Shown here piece by piece: positions 31,452 to 40,194 of a DNA stretch of 64,000 nucleotides. The notes beneath the pieces are model-generated. The model made no database searches and had not been told where the DNA came from. It saw nothing but the letters and a program-made list of their open reading frames with translations. This stretch comes from Pseudomonas orientalis (GTDB taxonomy: Bacteria > Pseudomonadota > Gammaproteobacteria > Pseudomonadales > Pseudomonadaceae): assembly GCF_002934065.1 (NCBI RefSeq), contig NZ_CP018049.1:3470501-3534500 (forward strand), written 5' to 3'. The translations under genes were made by a program, and so were the position numbers. Every line of letters begins with the position of its first letter. Positions within the stretch are counted from its first letter, which is position 1.

Positions 31452-31461
31452 TCTTATGTGT

Positions 31462-31518
31462 TTGGCGGGAAACCAGGGATTCGAACCCTGGGAACGCTAT
31501 TAACGTTTGCCGTTTTGA
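31462..31518 (-). tRNA. tRNA-Ser 3' fragment, attachment-site relic
   Basis: On the minus strand this is the extra arm, T arm (GGGTTCGAATCCCTGG spelled without gap) and acceptor end TTTCCCGCCA of a serine tRNA. Positions 31462-31507 are identical to 35730-35775. The anticodon stem is already altered and no 5' half lies upstream. Such displaced 3' tRNA ends mark att sites of integrative elements. Confidence 0.8.
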
Positions 31519-32128
31519 AGGCCAACATCAAGCAAAAATCAGAGCTCGCCCTGGCGGGTCACATCGCCGCAATCAACAAGACCCTTGGCAAAGTCACGCT
31601 GCCTGATGTCGTTTCGGACTTCACCGGCGCCATGAAGAATAAGCGCACCATCGCCAGCCTCCAGGACGCAGTACCGAGCTGGCCCGGGCGAAAATCGACG
31701 CAAACCAAGCAGCCGATAGCATTCGTCTGAACCTGAACAGTCTGGCGGAGCTTGCCATTGATTATGTCTTCCTGCTCAACGACTTACTGCAGCTGGTGAC
31801 CAGAACCAATGATGATCTGGTGACGCTGATCAAATTCAGAATCTCCGAACACCAGAAGGGAGCTCAGGAAAAGGCCGACGCGAAGTGCATTGCCGAGGAA
31901 CAAGAGGCCCAACGCCTGGCAGCTATCACGTCAGAGCCCATTGTCGAGAAGCTGGTTGGGCCCGAGCCAGTCCGCGCCACACCCGTCCAAACTTCGGCCC
32001 CCGTCGGCAGGGCCGAAAAGCCTGTGGCGAGTCACAACGTGGACCGGACAACCATCCTCAAGCGCCGGAAGCCGCCCATATCTCGGGCTGCGTGTAACGC
32101 GCTGCGCAAACTCGCAGAGTCATTATGA
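31508..32128 (+). pseudogene. Phage gene remnant, frameshifted, 5' end lost at the att relic
   Basis: Translation starts abruptly inside the tRNA fragment and runs LALAGHIAAINKTLGKVTLP, then the frame changes near 31670 and continues ELARAKIDANQAADSIRLNL to a stop at 32128. The second part has coiled-coil character and a basic C terminus. It resembles the C-terminal half of a protein common in Pseudomonas prophage early regions; I am not sure of the family. The loss of its 5' end at the att site suggests deletion or imprecise excision. Confidence 0.6.
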
Positions 32129-32310
32129 AAAAGCGCAAGCCGCGTAACCTGCAGGCACGCATCGCCCGCTCGTGCCACTCGTTGCTGGCATCCAACCACG
32201 TTGCGGTGGTGAACATCGACCCGAGCGGCCGCCAGGGCATGATCAATTACAAGTCGCTGAAGAGCATCGCGCCAAGGAAGTTCGGCCAGGCCCTATGCGG
32301 CATGAACTGA
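32125..32310 (+). CDS. Small prophage protein, probably truncated
   Basis: A 61-residue basic protein MKKRKPRNLQARIARSCHSL followed by SNHVAVVNIDPSGRQGMINYKSL. Similar N termini occur in longer prophage proteins of Pseudomonas as I recall, so this is likely cut short. It overlaps the end of the phage remnant by four bases (atga), a normal phage operon junction. Confidence 0.5.
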   Translation: MKKRKPRNLQARIARSCHSLLASNHVAVVNIDPSGRQGMINYKSLKSIAPRKFGQALCGMN

Positions 32311-32381
32311 GCGAGCAGGAATGGCAGCACACGGTAACGTATGGCGCCCGGCAGATGCTTGAGGATCGTCAAGTAAGATAA
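32295..32381 (+). CDS. Tiny prophage frame
   Basis: A 28-residue frame, MRHELSEQEWQHTVTYGARQ and eight further residues, overlapping the preceding gene. It looks like the start of a phage gene whose remainder is gone. Weak evidence beyond the tight overlap. Confidence 0.3.
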   Translation: MRHELSEQEWQHTVTYGARQMLEDRQVR

Positions 32382-32911
32382 TAATACACCCCAACTCCCG
32401 CCAACCCCAGAACAAGCACGAAGCCTGAAGACCACTTCAAAATCTGAAATGAGCGTTCTCCACGTTTTACTCTTTCCCACTCATTCTTTAAAACCTTTTG
32501 AACTTCAGTGACTACTGCCTCAATCTGACTCTCCATCGCCTGTCTTGACATGTCCTTTGAATTAGATACCTCATCAAGTAAAGCCAAGAGAACTACGTGC
32601 TCTTTTATATTCAACCGCAGCCTAATCCGGGTCACTAAATCCACCATTTCAATAAGGTTATCTTTACTGGACACCAAAAAATTTGCTTTTTGGTCATCAG
32701 TTTGTTCACTGATAATATTAGACATACCAATCAGCATATGCAGAACGCCAGAAAGTCTAGACACATCCTGCCGAAGAGCATCAATCCATAACTGACGAAA
32801 CTCAGAGGTTTTTTGATCCTTAGAAAGGATTGCTACGGATAATGATATGGCACCTGCGATTACCGCAACAACAACACCGCCGACTAAAGGGACAAGCAGT
32901 TCTTCCTTCAT
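32369..32911 (-). CDS. Membrane protein with two TM segments and a helical middle
   Basis: A 180-residue protein. An N-terminal membrane segment (VPLVGGVVVAVIAGAISLSVAIL, spread over residues 7-29) and a C-terminal one (WSSGFVLVLGLAGVGVYYYL) bracket about 125 residues of predicted helix with coiled-coil pattern. Base composition is clearly lower in GC than the core genome, so it is acquired. No known family; the layout (membrane hairpin with a helical cytoplasmic loop) is compatible with a phage-exclusion or moron protein but that is only a guess. Confidence 0.6.
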   Translation of the reverse strand: MKEELLVPLVGGVVVAVIAGAISLSVAILSKDQKTSEFRQLWIDALRQDVSRLSGVLHMLIGMSNIISEQTDDQKANFLVSSKDNLIEMVDLVTRIRLRLNIKEHVVLLALLDEVSNSKDMSRQAMESQIEAVVTEVQKVLKNEWERVKRGERSFQILKWSSGFVLVLGLAGVGVYYYLT

Positions 32912-33263
32912 TTTCTAAATCATCCTTTTTACGCGTTATAAGTTTTTTTAAAAATATCTTAAATCGCCGCTACAGGTAACTGGTTTAGGCACTTGACTAG
33001 AGATAATCCTTGAGCCACATCTGCGCATACGTCCGGCAGCAATATTAGCTGGCCGCTTGAATGCTGCACTTTGGACTGCTCCGGGTGTGGCTGCGATTGC
33101 GAGGGTGGCTGCAGCTGTGGTTCGTCCACGGGTTGCCGCGAATGCGGCTACACCGGAAAGCGGCGGCTCTTTTTTGGGTTCGCGCCCTCCCCCCAGAACG
33201 CCAGAACTCCTAACCCCAATCCCTCCTACATGCCTGCCGGTGAGCGGCGGGAGAGGTACAGCC
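32912..33263. other. Gene-free stretch in the acquired region
   Basis: Open frames exist on both strands, but their Ala/Pro/Gly-rich translations change character along the stretch and have no ribosome sites. I see no RNA gene or clear hairpin. Confidence 0.4.
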
Positions 33264-33692
33264 ATGACCAAAGATCAACCCCAGCAACTTGCTGCTGCGG
33301 TATCCCGTGCGACCGAGGCGGGCAAGGTAGCCGCTGCCGCTGCGGCAGATGACGGCGGTAGCGCGAACTTAGATCGAGTATATCTATGCGACTTGAAGGG
33401 GATCCGTGAGAAAACGCTGCTCGGCGCCGGCATTGCCGGTTATATGAAGTCGGCCGGCGCCCGCATTGGGCTCAATGTTGCACTCGTCGCCGGACTGCTG
33501 TCTTGCTGGGAGCTATCTGGGGGCATCGACGGATGTGTGAGCATTCAAAGACAGCATCATAGTGTGGCACTCCTGCAAACGATTCTTGATCGGCTGTGTG
33601 AAGTGACCCTGCTGTGGGCTGGGCTAGCGTCAACCGTTTATTTCTGCGCACTCCAGACCGCCAACTCATATCCACCCAGATCAATGAAGTGA
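33264..33692 (+). CDS. Hypothetical protein, possibly truncated
   Basis: A 142-residue frame starting MTKDQPQQLAAAVSRATEAG with gggagagg about seven bases upstream. An Ala-rich start is followed by LDRVYLCDLKGIREKTLLGA and two hydrophobic stretches. Its last 18 codons run antisense to the end of the VOC pseudogene, so the natural 3' end was probably replaced at that junction. No family recognised. Confidence 0.4.
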   Translation: MTKDQPQQLAAAVSRATEAGKVAAAAAADDGGSANLDRVYLCDLKGIREKTLLGAGIAGYMKSAGARIGLNVALVAGLLSCWELSGGIDGCVSIQRQHHSVALLQTILDRLCEVTLLWAGLASTVYFCALQTANSYPPRSMK

Positions 33693-33961
33693 AATCTCTT
33701 GCCCCCAGCAAACGCGGAGATCTCCCGGCTTATTGTGGTTCCTGCTGCACTGAGACGGCGCTGGGCTTCATCAAGATCATCAAGAATGACCAGCGGGCCA
33801 CTAGGTCGAACGGGATCTCGCGTCTTGGATCCTCCAGTGAGCCCGCCATCGCTGAATTCGGTGTAGCTGGGCCCGGAGCCTACGAAGGTCCAACCAAATG
33901 CCAAGCCATAGTAAAGTTTTACAACGAGAAATATCGCCAACGTTGAATTCGATATTGTGGA
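33638..33961 (-). pseudogene. VOC-family (glyoxalase-like) gene with an N-terminal frameshift
   Basis: The minus strand encodes most of a short VOC-domain protein: FGWTFVGSGPSYTEFSDGGL, SGPLVILDDLDEAQRRLSAAG and KRFHFIDLGGYELAVWSAQK. The expected first strand is found in another frame (VHNIEFNVGDISRCKT), with the shift near 33915-33920. The usual DPDG at the end is DLGG. The gene is therefore broken by one indel near its start, and no in-frame ATG precedes the first strand. Confidence 0.7.
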
Positions 33962-34114
33962 CCTGACGATCAGCATCTAACGCCCATGATTGCTTCCCTG
34001 TTGTAGAAGGGTTTGATCAGGCATCCAGCGTGGATGGAATGCCAGTAGCTGGGAATGGGTTCCCGTAGTAGCTTTGTGCTTCCTTAAAGCAAAACGCACT
34101 CGGGAGTAATCGTT

Positions 34115-34414
34115 ATGAAGATCGTCAAAGCTATTTCTGCTGCATGGAGCAGCCGAAAAAAGAAAACCTGGGCAGAGCTTAACGACTGGGCGCTGATCTT
34201 AATCGGCCTACCTAGCTTTGCTACGGGTACCTATTACCTGTGGGTAGCAACAACGGTCACTCAGGACCTAATCGTCTGGTCAAAACATAACGGACTGACA
34301 TTCGAAGCGATCCTGGTTTTCGCCTTCCTGGGTTCGATTGCGCTGAGTGGATTGTACTTGGCGACCGTCGCGAAACGTTGCTATGGACTGATCGTTGAGA
34401 GGAATTTTAAGTAA
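34115..34414 (+). CDS. Small membrane protein
   Basis: A 99-residue protein with a basic N terminus (SSRKKKTW) and two membrane segments (WALILIGLPSFATGTYYLWV; ILVFAFLGSIALSGLYLATV). gggag lies nine bases before ATG 34115. Function unknown. The following 34415-34725 stretch holds only a 42-codon frame at 34497-34625 with no ribosome site. Confidence 0.55.
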   Translation: MKIVKAISAAWSSRKKKTWAELNDWALILIGLPSFATGTYYLWVATTVTQDLIVWSKHNGLTFEAILVFAFLGSIALSGLYLATVAKRCYGLIVERNFK

Positions 34415-34725
34415 CTGCGTTTCTTTATTGCAGCCAAGAGGGTCGCCGCTATCAAAACCCACATGTCGTTACTTCGTCGGTTTGGCGGAACTGTAAATGC
34501 CAAAAGCTCTCATTGGTGATGGCGTTCGCCTCAAAAATGATGTTCGTACGCGAGTTATTTCGAATACTCGGATGAGTAAACAAGAGCTTCCGGTCCTATG
34601 CCTGCAAGCCCAAGGGCTGCGATAGCACCAAGGGCATGCGAGTAAGCAACTTGCGCTTCGACACTGCTGTAGGCATTAACAACGCAACGTTTCTTTGCGA
34701 CACGCTACGGTTGCCAGTGGCACTA

Positions 34726-35217
34726 CTAGAATCCAGGCAAAGAACGAAATGCACTGACGACAAATATAACGGTTATGCCCAATTCCAAAATCACGAAAAG
34801 GCCTTTGGCCCACATAGATGATTTTTCTTTGAGAGCTTGTAAAGTCCAAAGAATGTTGGCTGATGCTAAAACAATCACTGCTCCGATCACAAAGCAACCT
34901 GCCGAGGTTTGTAGCCCGTGAGGAAGGTATTCAGTTGCTTTGTAAAAAGCCGGCAGCCCAAGGAGCATGGCGATGCAAATGCCCATATTTCTTAAACTGT
35001 CAAAAAAGGTCTTGGTATCAGCTTGCTTGTCCTCATCAAAAAAACTCTTTGAAGGTGACCGGCCTTGGACGGCTGAAGGCGCAATGGCTTCTGGGCTGAT
35101 AGGAGCAGGTGCTACATCAACCGGCGTCAGAGGCGCCGCACTTTGACTTTCCACCATCAAGACAGGCTCTTCAGGTGCTTGGCTTTGATCAGCGCCCAAG
35201 GGCGTTATTTTCGACAT
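34726..35217 (-). CDS. Membrane protein with Pro-rich N terminus
   Basis: A 163-residue protein. Residues 1-55 are a Pro/Ala/Ser-rich cytoplasmic tail, followed by three hydrophobic segments (MGICIAMLLGLPAFY; TSAGCFVIGAVIVLASANIL; GLFVILELGITVIFVVSAF). aggatc lies seven bases before ATG 35217. Like its neighbours it has low GC and no family I recognise. Confidence 0.55.
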   Translation of the reverse strand: MSKITPLGADQSQAPEEPVLMVESQSAAPLTPVDVAPAPISPEAIAPSAVQGRSPSKSFFDEDKQADTKTFFDSLRNMGICIAMLLGLPAFYKATEYLPHGLQTSAGCFVIGAVIVLASANILWTLQALKEKSSMWAKGLFVILELGITVIFVVSAFRSLPGF

Positions 35218-35371
35218 TGCTATTGATCCTAATGATTTGAATAGTGATAAGTGTCACATCGCCATTATACCACTACCAATCGTTTTGGAAGCACCTTGTA
35301 ACATTGAAGGCAGAGCGTCCATGGCTAAACCATTCTTCCAAGTGCTTGATTATCAATAACATGGAAGGCGG

Positions 35372-35632
35372 ATGAAAAAGTGGATGTTTCGATTGCGCTG
35401 GGACAAGGCGAGGAGAAGGCGAAAAAAAGGCAATCGATCAGGGTGACCCATTGCTCACAGCGAAGATTTCTCGATTTCAGTTTCGTGATCTTCGGCTAAA
35501 GGCGGCATGTGAAATCGTCGATATTGGCGGTGCCAGCTTTCTGCTCGGGCACAGCAAGCAGTAGATCACAAAGCGGATTTACCGGAGGATTGACGCATCC
35601 GTCAATCCTTCAAATAGACAAAGCTGCGGAAC
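35372..35632 (+). pseudogene. Tyrosine integrase C-terminal remnant
   Basis: The frame from about 35458 reads SRFQFRDLRLKAACEIVDIG, then ASFLLGHSKQ, an in-frame TAG at 35563, and ITKRIYRRIDASVNPSN. This follows the end of phage tyrosine recombinases, with the RDLR arginine, the LLGH histidine box and the YRR tyrosine. A possible earlier piece (FRLRWDKAR) lies at about 35380-35410 in another frame. The gene is dead, but it lies just 100 bases from the tRNA-Ser att relic, the natural place for an integrase. Confidence 0.75.
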
Positions 35633-35693
35633 TTGTACCTGAAAATTTCGGAGCCCCTGCCTTGTGCCGGTGTACAGCCCAAACCCAGAGACA

Positions 35694-35722
35694 CAAAAGC
35701 CCCGCAATCGCGGGGCTTTCGT
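35694..35722 (-). terminator. Terminator beyond the tRNA-Ser fragment
   Basis: A 10-bp perfect stem (aaagccccgc/gcggggcttt, four-base loop) with T-rich flank on the minus strand. It follows the CCA end of the tRNA fragment by 8 bases. Confidence 0.75.
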
Positions 35723-35729
35723 GTAAATC

Positions 35730-35794
35730 TTGGCGGGAAACCAGGGATTCGAACCCTGGGAACGCTATTAACGTTCGCCGGTTTTCAAGACCGC
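35730..35794 (-). tRNA. tRNA-Ser(TGA) 3' fragment, attachment-site relic
   Basis: The minus strand carries the anticodon arm GCGGTCTTGAAAACCGGC (loop with anticodon TGA), the long extra arm, T arm and CCCGCCA end of a serine tRNA. It resembles E. coli serT from the anticodon onward. The 5' half (acceptor and D arm) is absent upstream, so this is not a working gene. Its last 46 bases equal those of the fragment at 31.5 kb. Confidence 0.85.
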
Positions 35795-35979
35795 TATGCA
35801 AACTCACGCAAGCCGACGTCCTGAAGGCCGACGGCGTTCCATTACTCATGGCAACCGGTCAGTCTACAGACCGCATTCTGCAGGGGGTGCGTATTGAGTT
35901 TGGGAACTGTTTTTACCCTCCCCAGCACGCTGTCGAATGAACGCAAACCACAGAAAGGCCCGAAATTTATAAATATATC
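35771..35979. repeat. Diverged repeat, copy 1
   Basis: This segment and 37835-38034 are about 200-base diverged copies: both begin acgttcgccg, share cagagaccgcattctgcagg-like text (copy 1 has tacagaccgcattctgcagg) and end in aatttataaatatat/aatttaatatatat. Both encode a short peptide ending in the pattern PLLxATxQxxDRILQ in the plus direction. They look like the same att-proximal phage gene end left by two elements. Confidence 0.6.
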
Positions 35980-36163
35980 GTGGCCGCTTTCTACCAAATC
36001 GGTCATATCCGACTCATAAAAGTGCGCACTAAACGAGGAAGCATTTAGCAGGTCTTTTATTGTTTGCACCGATCATAAGGCCCCACCACTCCTGCCATGC
36101 TATACGTCACCACGGCTCGATTTTTGTGGCGTTTAGGGAGAGAAATGAATCGCCCCGGGTTTT

Positions 36164-37045
36164 CTAGACACTCTCAAGGCTCGCTGCGTAACGCTTTTCA
36201 AACTCTACCGGTGACAGCTGATTGTTGAAACTGTGGCGTCGTTTTGGGTTGTAAAACATCTCGATGTAATCGAACACATCATCTCGAGCATCCTGGCGTG
36301 TAGTGTAGATTTTACGCTTGATCCGTTCCCGCTTCAGCAACTGGAAAAAGCTCTCCGCCACAGCGTTGTCGTGGCAATTACCTCGACGACTCATGCTGGC
36401 TACCAGGTTGTTAGCTTTCAAGAAGCTTCGCCAGTCTGAGCTGCTGTACTGACTGCCTTGATCCGAGTGGATCATCACCTCTTGCTTCGGCTTACGTCTC
36501 CAAACCGCCATCAGCAGTGCATCAATGGCTACGTCGCTGGTCATCTGCGACTTCATTGACCAACCAATGATCTGGCGTGAAAACAGATCGAGCACCACGG
36601 CCAAATACAGCCAGCCTTCATATGTTCGGATGTAGGTAATGTCTGTGACCCAAACTTTGTTGGGTTCTCTGACATCGAATTGGCGCTTCAGTAAGTTCGG
36701 TGAGGCAACGGCTGGCTTACCGCCGTATTTTCCAGGCCTCCGTCGATACCCAGTCTGAGAACGTAAACCTTCAAGGCGCATCAACCTAGCCACCCGGTGA
36801 CGGCCACAGCTCTCACCAACCTCTCGCAGGTCATCATGGATCTTTCGATAGCCATAAACGCCACCGCTTTCCAGCCAGGAGTGTTTGATCAATCCAAGCA
36901 GTCGCTGATCGTCCTTGGCTCGCGCAGATTTTGGTTCTGATAGCCACGCGTAGTAGCCGCTGGGATGAACCTTGAGCGTCAGGCAAAGCCGTCGAATCGC
37001 GTAATGACCCGCTTGCTGCTTAATAAAGGCGTACTTCAGCCGCAC
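36164..37045 (-). CDS. IS3-family transposase OrfB (DDE integrase domain)
   Basis: A 293-residue frame with an HTH_21 region (GGVYGYRKIHDDLRE) and an rve DDE core: WVTDITYI (first Asp), MIHSDQGSQYSS (second Asp) and NCHDNAVAESFFQLLKRE (Glu). It has no start of its own with a ribosome site; translation is probably as an OrfAB fusion by -1 frameshift on AAAAAAG at 37075-37069 near the end of OrfA. The frame is intact, so the element may be active. Confidence 0.9.
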   Translation of the reverse strand: MRLKYAFIKQQAGHYAIRRLCLTLKVHPSGYYAWLSEPKSARAKDDQRLLGLIKHSWLESGGVYGYRKIHDDLREVGESCGRHRVARLMRLEGLRSQTGYRRRPGKYGGKPAVASPNLLKRQFDVREPNKVWVTDITYIRTYEGWLYLAVVLDLFSRQIIGWSMKSQMTSDVAIDALLMAVWRRKPKQEVMIHSDQGSQYSSSDWRSFLKANNLVASMSRRGNCHDNAVAESFFQLLKRERIKRKIYTTRQDARDDVFDYIEMFYNPKRRHSFNNQLSPVEFEKRYAASLESV

Positions 37046-37314
37046 TCCTTGGCAAAGTACGCGGCGGCCTTTTTTAAGATGTCTCGCTCCTCCGTCACCC
37101 GTTTCAGCTCGGCACGTAGACGACGAACCTCAGCGCTCTGATCATCCTCCTCAACGCGCTGTTCCTGAGGCTTGGTGTAGCGCTTAACCCAGGCATAGAG
37201 GCTGTGCACAGACACACCCAATCGTGCAGCCACCTCCGAGACAGGAAGCTGCTTTTCGGTCACTTGCTTGACCGCCTGGATTTTGAATTCTTCGGGATAA
37301 CGCTGGTTGCTCAT
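37036..37314 (-). CDS. IS3-family transposase OrfA (helix-turn-helix)
   Basis: A 92-residue protein: HTH (YPEEFKIQAVKQVTEKQLPV; LGVSVHSLYAWVKRY) and a C-terminal leucine-zipper region (VRRLRAELKRVTEERDILKK) that dimerises transposase. gaggtgcc lies before ATG 37314. The slippery AAAAAAG in ILKKA lies about 30 bases before its stop. Confidence 0.9.
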   Translation of the reverse strand: MSNQRYPEEFKIQAVKQVTEKQLPVSEVAARLGVSVHSLYAWVKRYTKPQEQRVEEDDQSAEVRRLRAELKRVTEERDILKKAAAYFAKECG

Positions 37315-37583
37315 GGCACCTCCTAATGGGCCTCATTTTAAGGCTTGGAGGTGTCTACGAAACTAGGGGCGATTCAGCTTATAGGCGTTAGCCGATTATT
37401 ATACGCCTTGCTCTTGAACACAACCCCATATCCAATCGCGATAGGATATACTAATAACGGATTCTCAAATTTTGCCGAAGAAAAGGTGGGATTGAAGAAG
37501 TGGTTCAAAAAGTTGCGTAAGCGATGCCCAAATAGTAAACATAAAAAATCCCCGAAACTTAATGGCTGCGAGGCTTTTAAGAG

Positions 37584-37633
37584 TGGAGGCCCGGGCCGGA
37601 ATCGAACCGGTGCAGGCGGATTTGAAATCCACT
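37584..37633 (-). tRNA. 3' half of a tRNA, second attachment-site relic
   Basis: On the minus strand: anticodon arm GTGGATTTCAAATCCGC, T arm CGGTTCGATTCCG and acceptor end CCGGGCCTCCA. Read as a normal seven-base loop (TTTCAAA), the anticodon is TCA, which would read UGA. No matching 5' half (GGCCCGG) lies in the 60 bases upstream, and a weak hairpin with T-run follows the CCA. I infer a displaced tRNA end; which tRNA it derives from is uncertain. The rest of 37377-37834 shows no gene. Confidence 0.6.
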
Positions 37634-37834
37634 ATATTTTTCTTAAAAATTAAGATTTTGAGTTGGGATATATTCCGCAACGCCGTTATCTTCAGTAGGT
37701 GTAAAGCAGGCAGGCCACGCAGGCTTGGGTTGCAGAACTACTTTCAACACCTCGCTGATCCAGTGCGGCCCAGGTAACGTGCGCTCAAGAAAAGATCATT
37801 TTAGTTGAAGAAAATCCAGTTTAGCAACGTTTCC

Positions 37835-38034
37835 ACGTTCGCCGATTTTCTAGAACCTATACAAAAGCGTGGGCCGACATCCATGCCGTCGGCATTCCGT
37901 TACTCGAGGCAACCGATCAAGGCAGAGACCGCATTCTGCAGGAGTTGCATTATTTGGCTTGAGGATTGGTTTAGCCATTAACCCCTGTCGAATAAGCGCA
38001 AACCGCCGAAATACCGAAAATTTAATATATATGA
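37835..38034. repeat. Diverged repeat, copy 2
   Basis: Partner of 35771-35979. Its plus-strand translation KAWADIHAVGIPLLEATDQG then RDRILQELHYLA* keeps the reading frame better than copy 1, so the shared segment was once coding. The tRNA part is nearly lost here. Nothing else is seen up to the chemoreceptor gene at 38290. Confidence 0.55.
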
Positions 38035-38289
38035 ATAAAAGGCGCTGACGATCCGTACTCCCCGACTCTAAAAACAAAAGATTCGTTTCACTCTCCGCCA
38101 GCTTTTGATAAGTGGCATTTCTTGGTCTATTGAGCACCTCTGAAATATCTGGTACCAATCAGCGCAGAATGAGCCTAGCCTGGGTAAAGAAGAACTATCG
38201 TTTTTTTAAAAAAACAAATCTTCCAACGCAGACCATCATTCCGCGCTACGCTTTGGTCATCTGAATGATGACCTGATATATCTGCTTGC

Positions 38290-40194
38290 CTATATGACAA
38301 ACTTACTCATCAAACCCTGCAGGTGCACACCCAATCGTGCCAACTCCGCACTGGATGAAGCAGTCTCCTCACTTGCGGAAGCTGTCTGCTCGGAAATATC
38401 CCGTACGTTCAGAACACTTCGGTTGATTTCCTCGGCCACCGCACTCTGCTCCTCAGCGGATGCAGCAATTTGTTGGTTCATTGATTCGATGGTTGAAATT
38501 GATCGACTAATACTTCCAATGGACTCGCCTGCTTCTCGAGTTAACTCAACACTATTATCAGTAAGCATACGACTATTTTCCAGAGAAGTCGCGACGCGCG
38601 CAGTACGGTCGTGTAGACCCTCAATAAGTTCCGCAATCTCCTCGGTTGACTTTTGGGTCCGCTGAGCGAGACTTCTGACCTCATCAGCAACTACAGCAAA
38701 ACCGCGCCCAGCCTCACCAGCGCGAGCGGCTTCGATGGCCGCGTTAAGCGCCAGCAGGTTAGTTTGCTCTGCGACAGCCTTAATCACCTCAAGGACCCCT
38801 CCTATCTTGTTGCTCTCTTGTTTCAGCTCATCCATCGCGATCTTGGACCGACCGACTTCACTTGCAAGCGTTTCAATCTGAACGACGGCCTTGGAGACTA
38901 CACCATCACCGTCACGAGCCTCCTTTGAAGCACTAACAGCTGCATGCGAAGCTTGCTCTGCATTTCTAGCGACTTCCAGAACGGTGGCAGCCATTTCATT
39001 CATCGCAGTTGCAACCTGATCGGTTTCGCTGCGCTGCGTATTAACCCCGGCGCTCGTTTGCTCAGTCACTGCTGACAATTGCTCGGCTGCGCTCGCCAAT
39101 TGTGTGACACCGTCACGCAGACCGCCTATCAATTGTCGTAAATTCATGGTCATTCGATTCATGCTGGACTGCAGCATGCCGAGTTCGTCTTTCCGTGTAG
39201 CAGGTATGTCATATGTCAAGTCACCAGCCGCTACTCTGCTAGCTAACTGCAGCGTTTCACGTAAGGGCACTACTATCAATTGTGTTATTATCCACGCGGC
39301 TATGATGCTTACGACGATTGCTATACTAAGCCAAACAATTAGCATCTTACTGGCTTGACGAACGTCTTCACTGCGGAGTTCAACCTGGTTTTTCGCTAAT
39401 TGGTTAGCTGCCCCCAACAAAATATCAATATTTTTCGAAATACCCGCCTGAGCTTGATTGATTACTAGCTGGGCTGCAGAGAATTCGCCAATAGCCGCTC
39501 CGTACTTGCCCATCGACTCCTCGAGACCTACAACTAAATCTGGGGAAATAGCGTCCTGCCCTAAAGTCTTGACGTACTCAGTTGTTGTCGAGATTGAGTC
39601 AATGGCTAGTTTTTCAGCCTCAGACTTCAGGGTATAGGTATAGCCACGAACATCGAAGCGCATTTTTTGAAAAAGAGTGAGAGCTTGCAACATGGAAGCT
39701 CGTTGGTTTGCACTGCCTTCAGATGAATTCACAATTCGATTCAGTTCTTGAAGCTCTTCACCCGCTTTTTCGCCATTACTTCCAAAAATTTTTCTGCTAT
39801 TTTCTCGATCATGTGTTGCTGCGACTAAACGCGTATAAAATTCTTTGTAATCTTTCATCGCTGTAATTGCAACTTTCACATGCGGAACGTTAAGTTCAGA
39901 ATCCAGCACATTGCCAAGGTAATTGAGGTGTTGGTCTAGTTCTTCATACGCATGGAGCCAGCTGGCAGCATTTTCGTCGTTTGATTCATTGCTGTAAACC
40001 AACCGGGCTATTCGCATATCTCGCGTCAGTGTACTCAGCTTTGCGATTTCAGATACACGCTCACTTCGCTCGCTCATCGAAACTATGCCTCTCCAACCGG
40101 TCAGAGCAATCAGGAGCGTGAGCACAATCACTACTGCGAAGCCGATTACCAGCTTAGATCTGACTGTTAGATTCATCAAAATATTTTTTAACAT
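38290..40194 (-). CDS. Methyl-accepting chemotaxis protein with HBM-type sensor
   Basis: A 634-residue chemoreceptor. Membrane helix 1 ([19 protein letters not shown]) is followed by a large periplasmic domain of about 255 residues, the size of the helical bimodular domain of P. putida McpS, then membrane helix 2 ([20 protein letters not shown]), HAMP and a signalling domain with tip [20 protein letters not shown]. McpS senses TCA-cycle acids; the ligand here is inferred only by architecture. gagag lies six bases before ATG 40194. Composition is more AT-rich than the other chemoreceptor. Confidence 0.87.
   Translation of the reverse strand: MLKNILMNLTVRSKLVIGFAVVIVLTLLIALTGWRGIVSMSERSERVSEIAKLSTLTRDMRIARLVYSNESNDENAASWLHAYEELDQHLNYLGNVLDSELNVPHVKVAITAMKDYKEFYTRLVAATHDRENSRKIFGSNGEKAGEELQELNRIVNSSEGSANQRASMLQALTLFQKMRFDVRGYTYTLKSEAEKLAIDSISTTTEYVKTLGQDAISPDLVVGLEESMGKYGAAIGEFSAAQLVINQAQAGISKNIDILLGAANQLAKNQVELRSEDVRQASKMLIVWLSIAIVVSIIAAWIITQLIVVPLRETLQLASRVAAGDLTYDIPATRKDELGMLQSSMNRMTMNLRQLIGGLRDGVTQLASAAEQLSAVTEQTSAGVNTQRSETDQVATAMNEMAATVLEVARNAEQASHAAVSASKEARDGDGVVSKAVVQIETLASEVGRSKIAMDELKQESNKIGGVLEVIKAVAEQTNLLALNAAIEAARAGEAGRGFAVVADEVRSLAQRTQKSTEEIAELIEGLHDRTARVATSLENSRMLTDNSVELTREAGESIGSISRSISTIESMNQQIAASAEEQSAVAEEINRSVLNVRDISEQTASASEETASSSAELARLGVHLQGLMSKFVI

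Larger units (their letters stand above)
36146..37376 (-). mobile_element. Complete IS3-family insertion sequence
   Basis: The 1,231-bp element has imperfect terminal inverted repeats of about 30 bp: TGAATCGCCCCGGGTTTTCT at the left, and TGAATCGCCCCTAGTTTCGT as the complement of the right end. Each is followed by GACAC-type matches. Two overlapping frames encode OrfA and OrfB. No target duplication is evident (flanks gaaa and gctt), so one flank may have been rearranged since insertion. Confidence 0.9.

Noticed and set aside
31462..31518. Intact tRNA-Ser gene
   Set aside because: Acceptor 5' strand and D arm are missing upstream at both tRNA-Ser positions.
33057..33263. Extended N terminus of the frame at 33264 and a cysteine-rich frame (CSGCGCDCEGGCSCG)
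   Set aside because: No ribosome site, and the composition looks like a chance reading of a GC-rich repeat-like stretch.
35842..36069. 75-codon minus-strand frame over repeat copy 1
   Set aside because: The pattern shared by the two repeat copies is in the plus-strand reading, so this is a shadow.
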